Made by a program: the position numbers and the translations under genes. The notes under the pieces were generated by a model, which was not told the origin of the DNA, searched no databases, and worked only from the letters and a program-made list of their open reading frames with translations. A stretch of DNA of 47,939 nt from Camelimonas fluminis. GTDB lineage: Bacteria; Pseudomonadota; Alphaproteobacteria; Rhizobiales; Beijerinckiaceae. Shown one piece after another: positions 44,712 to 47,939 of this stretch. Numbering within the stretch: the stretch's first letter is position 1; each line of letters begins with the position of its first letter. Location of the stretch: positions 315,221-363,159 of the forward strand of contig NZ_BNCG01000001.1 of NCBI RefSeq assembly GCF_014656355.1. The letters run 5' to 3'.

Positions 44712-45973
44712 CGTTTCGCCTTTGGCGCGCGGGCGCGCTCGAATACGCCGATCACTTCCGTGTGGGCGGAATAACGGAACTGGTCCACCGGGGTGACGCT
44801 CGCGAGCGTGAAGCCGCCGCCGGTGAGAATGGCGGCGTCACGGGCGAAGGTGACCGGATCACAGGACACATACGCCACCTTGCCAATTTTGGCGGCGGCG
44901 ATCTGCTGGGCGAGCGCTTCGGCTCCGGCGCGCGGCGGATCGAGCACCAGGGCGTCGAAACGGTCAATCTCCTGCGGAAACAGGGGGCGGCGGAACAGGT
45001 CGCGTTTTTCGGTGGTGACGCGCTTCAGTCCCTGGGCGGCGCGGAAAGCGCGGTCGAGCGCCGCCAGCGCCGGCGCCTCCAGTTCAACGGCGTGAACCTC
45101 GGCCTGCCCGGCGAGGCGCAGGGCGAAAGGGCCACAACCGGAAAAGCAGTCAACGACGCGTTTCACCTTGCCGACGGCCGCGAGCATGAGTTCGGCGAGA
45201 ACCTGCTCGCCGGCGGCTGTCGCCTGGAGGAAGCCGCCGGGGGCCGGAACCACCTGGGCTTTGCCCATGGCGATCAACGGCGGCCGGCGTTCCACCAGCA
45301 CGTCGCCGTGCAGCGACAGGCGGGCGAGGTCAAGCTTTTCCGCCATTTCCACCAGGCGCAACCGGGTGGCGTCGGCCTGCTTGCCAAGGTTTTTCTGGCC
45401 AAGACCGCGAATGTCGACGTCAAGGCCGGCCTGGGTGGCGGTGAGCTGGATGTCGAGCGGCTTGCCAAAGCTGGCGAGCATGCGCGTCAGGGCTGTGGCC
45501 ACGGCGGGGGCCCGGTCAAGGCCCGGCTCCAGTTCAAGGCAGCGGTCGATGGCGATGAGATCGTGACTGCGCGGGGCCATGAAGCCAGCGGCGGGCTTTC
45601 CGGGCGAAACCCGGCCGTGCAGGGTGACGCGGCGCCGACCCAGGCCACGGGCGTCGACCATGGGGCGCAGCGCGTCGGCGACGCCGCCGCGTTGCAGGGC
45701 GGCCCGCACGGCGCCCGTCTTCCAGGTCGCATACAGGTCCGGGGCCATATGGCGGGCGACGCAACCGCCGCACTTGTCGTACCATGCGCAATCCTGCGCC
45801 TGACGCTGGGGCGACGCCTGCGCCACCGACAGCAGCCGGCCGCGATTGCCGCTGATCTCGACGTCAACCACCTCGCCTGGCAGGACGCGGTCGACATAGA
45901 TGGGGCCATCCGGCGTCAGCGCCACGCCGTCGCCGCGCGCGCCAAGATGGTCGATGGTGAGTTGCTCCGCCAC
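44708..45973 (-). CDS. RumA/RlmD-like 23S rRNA (uracil-5) methyltransferase
   Basis: This 421-residue protein has an N-terminal TRAM domain (AEQLTIDHLGARGDGVALTP), iron-sulfur ligands Cys62, Cys68 and Cys71 (C-x5-C-x2-C) with a probable fourth in IAIDRCLEL, and the SAM motif VVDCFSGCGPFALRLA. DPPRAGAEALAQQ follows, and the nucleophile is Cys371 in VAYVSCDPVTFARD. These are the m5U methyltransferase hallmarks. The GTG at 45973 is chosen: AAGGG lies about 7 nt upstream and homology begins at once; the frame continues upstream to 46102. It probably follows tlyA in one transcription unit. Confidence 0.92.
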   Translation of the reverse strand: MAEQLTIDHLGARGDGVALTPDGPIYVDRVLPGEVVDVEISGNRGRLLSVAQASPQRQAQDCAWYDKCGGCVARHMAPDLYATWKTGAVRAALQRGGVADALRPMVDARGLGRRRVTLHGRVSPGKPAAGFMAPRSHDLIAIDRCLELEPGLDRAPAVATALTRMLASFGKPLDIQLTATQAGLDVDIRGLGQKNLGKQADATRLRLVEMAEKLDLARLSLHGDVLVERRPPLIAMGKAQVVPAPGGFLQATAAGEQVLAELMLAAVGKVKRVVDCFSGCGPFALRLAGQAEVHAVELEAPALAALDRAFRAAQGLKRVTTEKRDLFRRPLFPQEIDRFDALVLDPPRAGAEALAQQIAAAKIGKVAYVSCDPVTFARDAAILTGGGFTLASVTPVDQFRYSAHTEVIGVFERARAPKAKR

Positions 45974-46153
45974 GCGCGGACCCTTTCTGACATTCAGAGC
46001 CAGGATCAGTTGATGTCGAACCTGAGCTTCGCCGTATCTCTTCGCTTCATTCCGTTTTGCAGGCTGCTCGCGCGCGCCCCACGCCCACCGGGCGGCGTCC
46101 ACCTGGAGCGCTTTCCGTGAAGCCCGGTTCGCCGAAGCGCGCTATCTGTCTGA

Positions 46154-46206
46154 TATAACGCATTTTATTCATGAAAAGTGGAGTTCACTTTGTCCAAAAA
46201 TGCTCG
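46154..46206 (+). repeat. Dispersed intergenic palindromic repeat, copy C
   Basis: TATAACGCATTTTATTCATG, then AAAAGTGG-AGT-TCACTTTG and TCCAAAAATGCTCGA. It keeps the order of blocks of copies A and B, with several substitutions that weaken the palindrome. Confidence 0.65.
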
Positions 46207-46216
46207 AATGACCTGA

Positions 46217-46250
46217 TTCCGACGCTCGCATCCCTCCATACAGGGCGGCG
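46217..46250 (-). repeat. Second block of the dispersed repeat (copy C2)
   Basis: The reverse complement reads GCCGCCCTGTATGGAGGGAT then GCGAGCGTCGGAA, which aligns with block A2 at 19299-19330. Relative to the first block it is inverted compared with copy A, as expected if the block is itself an imperfect palindrome. Confidence 0.6.
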
Positions 46251-46261
46251 CCGAAAAGTTG

Positions 46262-47020
<759 letters not shown>

Positions 47021-47026
47021 GATCCG

Positions 47027-47939
47027 TCAGCCCGCCCGGCGCGGCGCGGAACGCGCGTCGGCGGAGGCTGGCCCGAGGGTGGACAGCGCCTTTTCGACGA
47101 TGCCTGCGGCGTCGAGGCCCGCGTCGGCGTACATGCGCTCCGGCTTGTCATGATCCTGGTAAGCGTCGGGCAGCGTCATGGCGCGCACCTTGAGGCCGCC
47201 GTCGAGCGCGCCATGATCTGACAGCGCCTGCAATACCCATGAGCCAAAACCGCCGACGGAGCCCTCTTCAATGGTGATGAGCACCTCGTGCGTGCGCGCC
47301 AGGCCCAGGATCAGCTCCAGATCCAGCGGCTTGGCGAAACGGGCGTCGGCCACGGTGGTCGGCAGGCCGCGCGCCTCCAGCTCCTCAGCCGCCTTCAGCG
47401 CTTCTGCGAGGCGCGTGCCCAGCGACAGCAGCGCGACGCGGGAGCCTTCGCGCACGATGCGGCCCTTGCCGATGGGCAGCGGAACGCCGCGCTCGGGCAT
47501 GTCGACGCCAACGCCCTCGCCGCGCGGATAACGGAAGGCAATGGGGCCGTCTTCATAGGCCGCCGCGGTGGCGACCATGTGAACCAGCTCCGCCTCATCG
47601 GAGGCGGCCATCACCACCATGTTGGGCAGGCAGGCGAGATAGGCGATGTCGAAGGCGCCGGCGTGGGTCGGGCCATCGGCGCCGACGAGGCCAGCGCGGT
47701 CGAGGGCGAAACGCACCGGCAGATTCTGCAACGCCACGTCATGCACCACCTGATCATAGGCGCGCTGCAGGAACGTGGAGTAAATGGCGCAGAACGGCTT
47801 GTAGCCTTCCGTCGCCATGCCGGCGGCGAAGGTGACGGCGTGTTGCTCGGCGATGCCCACGTCGAAGGTGCGGGTCGGAAATTCCTTGCCGAACAGATCG
47901 AGCCCGGTGCCTGAGGGCATGGCGGCGGTGACGGGGAAG
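47027..47939 (-). CDS. dxs: 1-deoxy-D-xylulose-5-phosphate synthase, C-terminal part
   Basis: The frame is open to the window edge, so the N-terminal half is missing. Visible are [12 protein letters not shown], the transketolase pyrimidine-binding domain ([40 protein letters not shown]) and the C-terminal domain ([29 protein letters not shown]). Dxs condenses pyruvate and glyceraldehyde-3-phosphate with thiamine diphosphate, the first step of the isoprenoid pathway that ispE (19.4 kb) continues. tlyA follows 6 nt downstream. Confidence 0.96.
   Translation of the reverse strand, partial: FPVTAAMPSGTGLDLFGKEFPTRTFDVGIAEQHAVTFAAGMATEGYKPFCAIYSTFLQRAYDQVVHDVALQNLPVRFALDRAGLVGADGPTHAGAFDIAYLACLPNMVVMAASDEAELVHMVATAAAYEDGPIAFRYPRGEGVGVDMPERGVPLPIGKGRIVREGSRVALLSLGTRLAEALKAAEELEARGLPTTVADARFAKPLDLELILGLARTHEVLITIEEGSVGGFGSWVLQALSDHGALDGGLKVRAMTLPDAYQDHDKPERMYADAGLDAAGIVEKALSTLGPASADARSAPRRAG

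Overview
This window looks like a stretch of core chromosome from an alphaproteobacterium of the order Hyphomicrobiales (Rhizobiales). By eye it is about two thirds G+C with strongly GC-biased codon third positions. The clade is suggested by a CcrM-type cell-cycle methyltransferase, a MucR/Ros regulator, a split b/b' ATP synthase stalk, DciA, a Rhizobiales-type porin N-terminus and a small RNA carrying the TTTCCTCCCT core of the alpha-r8 (MmgR) family. The genus cannot be fixed from the sequence alone. I see no tRNA, rRNA, CRISPR array, prophage or insertion sequence.

Layout. 1-1.1 kb: start of a porin-like gene and a small RNA, both on the minus strand. 1.8-5 kb: the F0 operon atpI-atpB-atpE-b'-b with a clear promoter and terminator. 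5.3-12 kb: a DsbA-family oxidoreductase and dciA, divergent from mutY, then ccrM, rnhB and a PA0069-type radical SAM gene. 12-19 kb: a zinc metallopeptidase, a uracil-DNA glycosylase, ETF-ubiquinone oxidoreductase and a large exported TPR protein. 19.4-26.2 kb: ispE, a polyprenyl diphosphate synthase, a DUF2007 protein, a TrmN6-like methyltransferase and glyQ-glyS. 26.4-36 kb: an AAA NTPase with corA, a GNAT acetyltransferase, an acyl-CoA dehydrogenase, tsaC/sua5, divergent wrbA and lysR, and an AcuI/YhdH reductase. 36.5-43 kb: mucR, a SleB-type wall hydrolase, ppdK, and a DUF883 plus holin-like membrane pair. 43.2-47.9 kb: dxs, tlyA, a RumA-like methyltransferase and a GlcD-like flavoprotein, all leftward.

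The genes are mainly housekeeping: ATP synthesis, isoprenoid and quinone precursors (dxs and ispE feeding the polyprenyl synthase; ETF-QO and the flavoprotein feeding electrons to quinones), tRNA and rRNA modification, DNA repair and helicase loading, and cell-cycle methylation. Three regulators could reach beyond their own loci: the small RNA, MucR and CcrM.

I found no clearly new multi-gene system. The less ordinary signals are intergenic. They are a dispersed palindromic repeat family with at least three good copies, a cluster of strong hairpins between lysR and acuI, a perfect 16-bp palindrome between wrbA and lysR, a CtrA-like box with paired GANTC sites ahead of ccrM, and the small RNA with its own promoter and terminator. 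Two proteins lack residues usual for their families: MucR lacks the second zinc histidine, and the uracil-DNA glycosylase lacks two of the four Fe-S cysteines.
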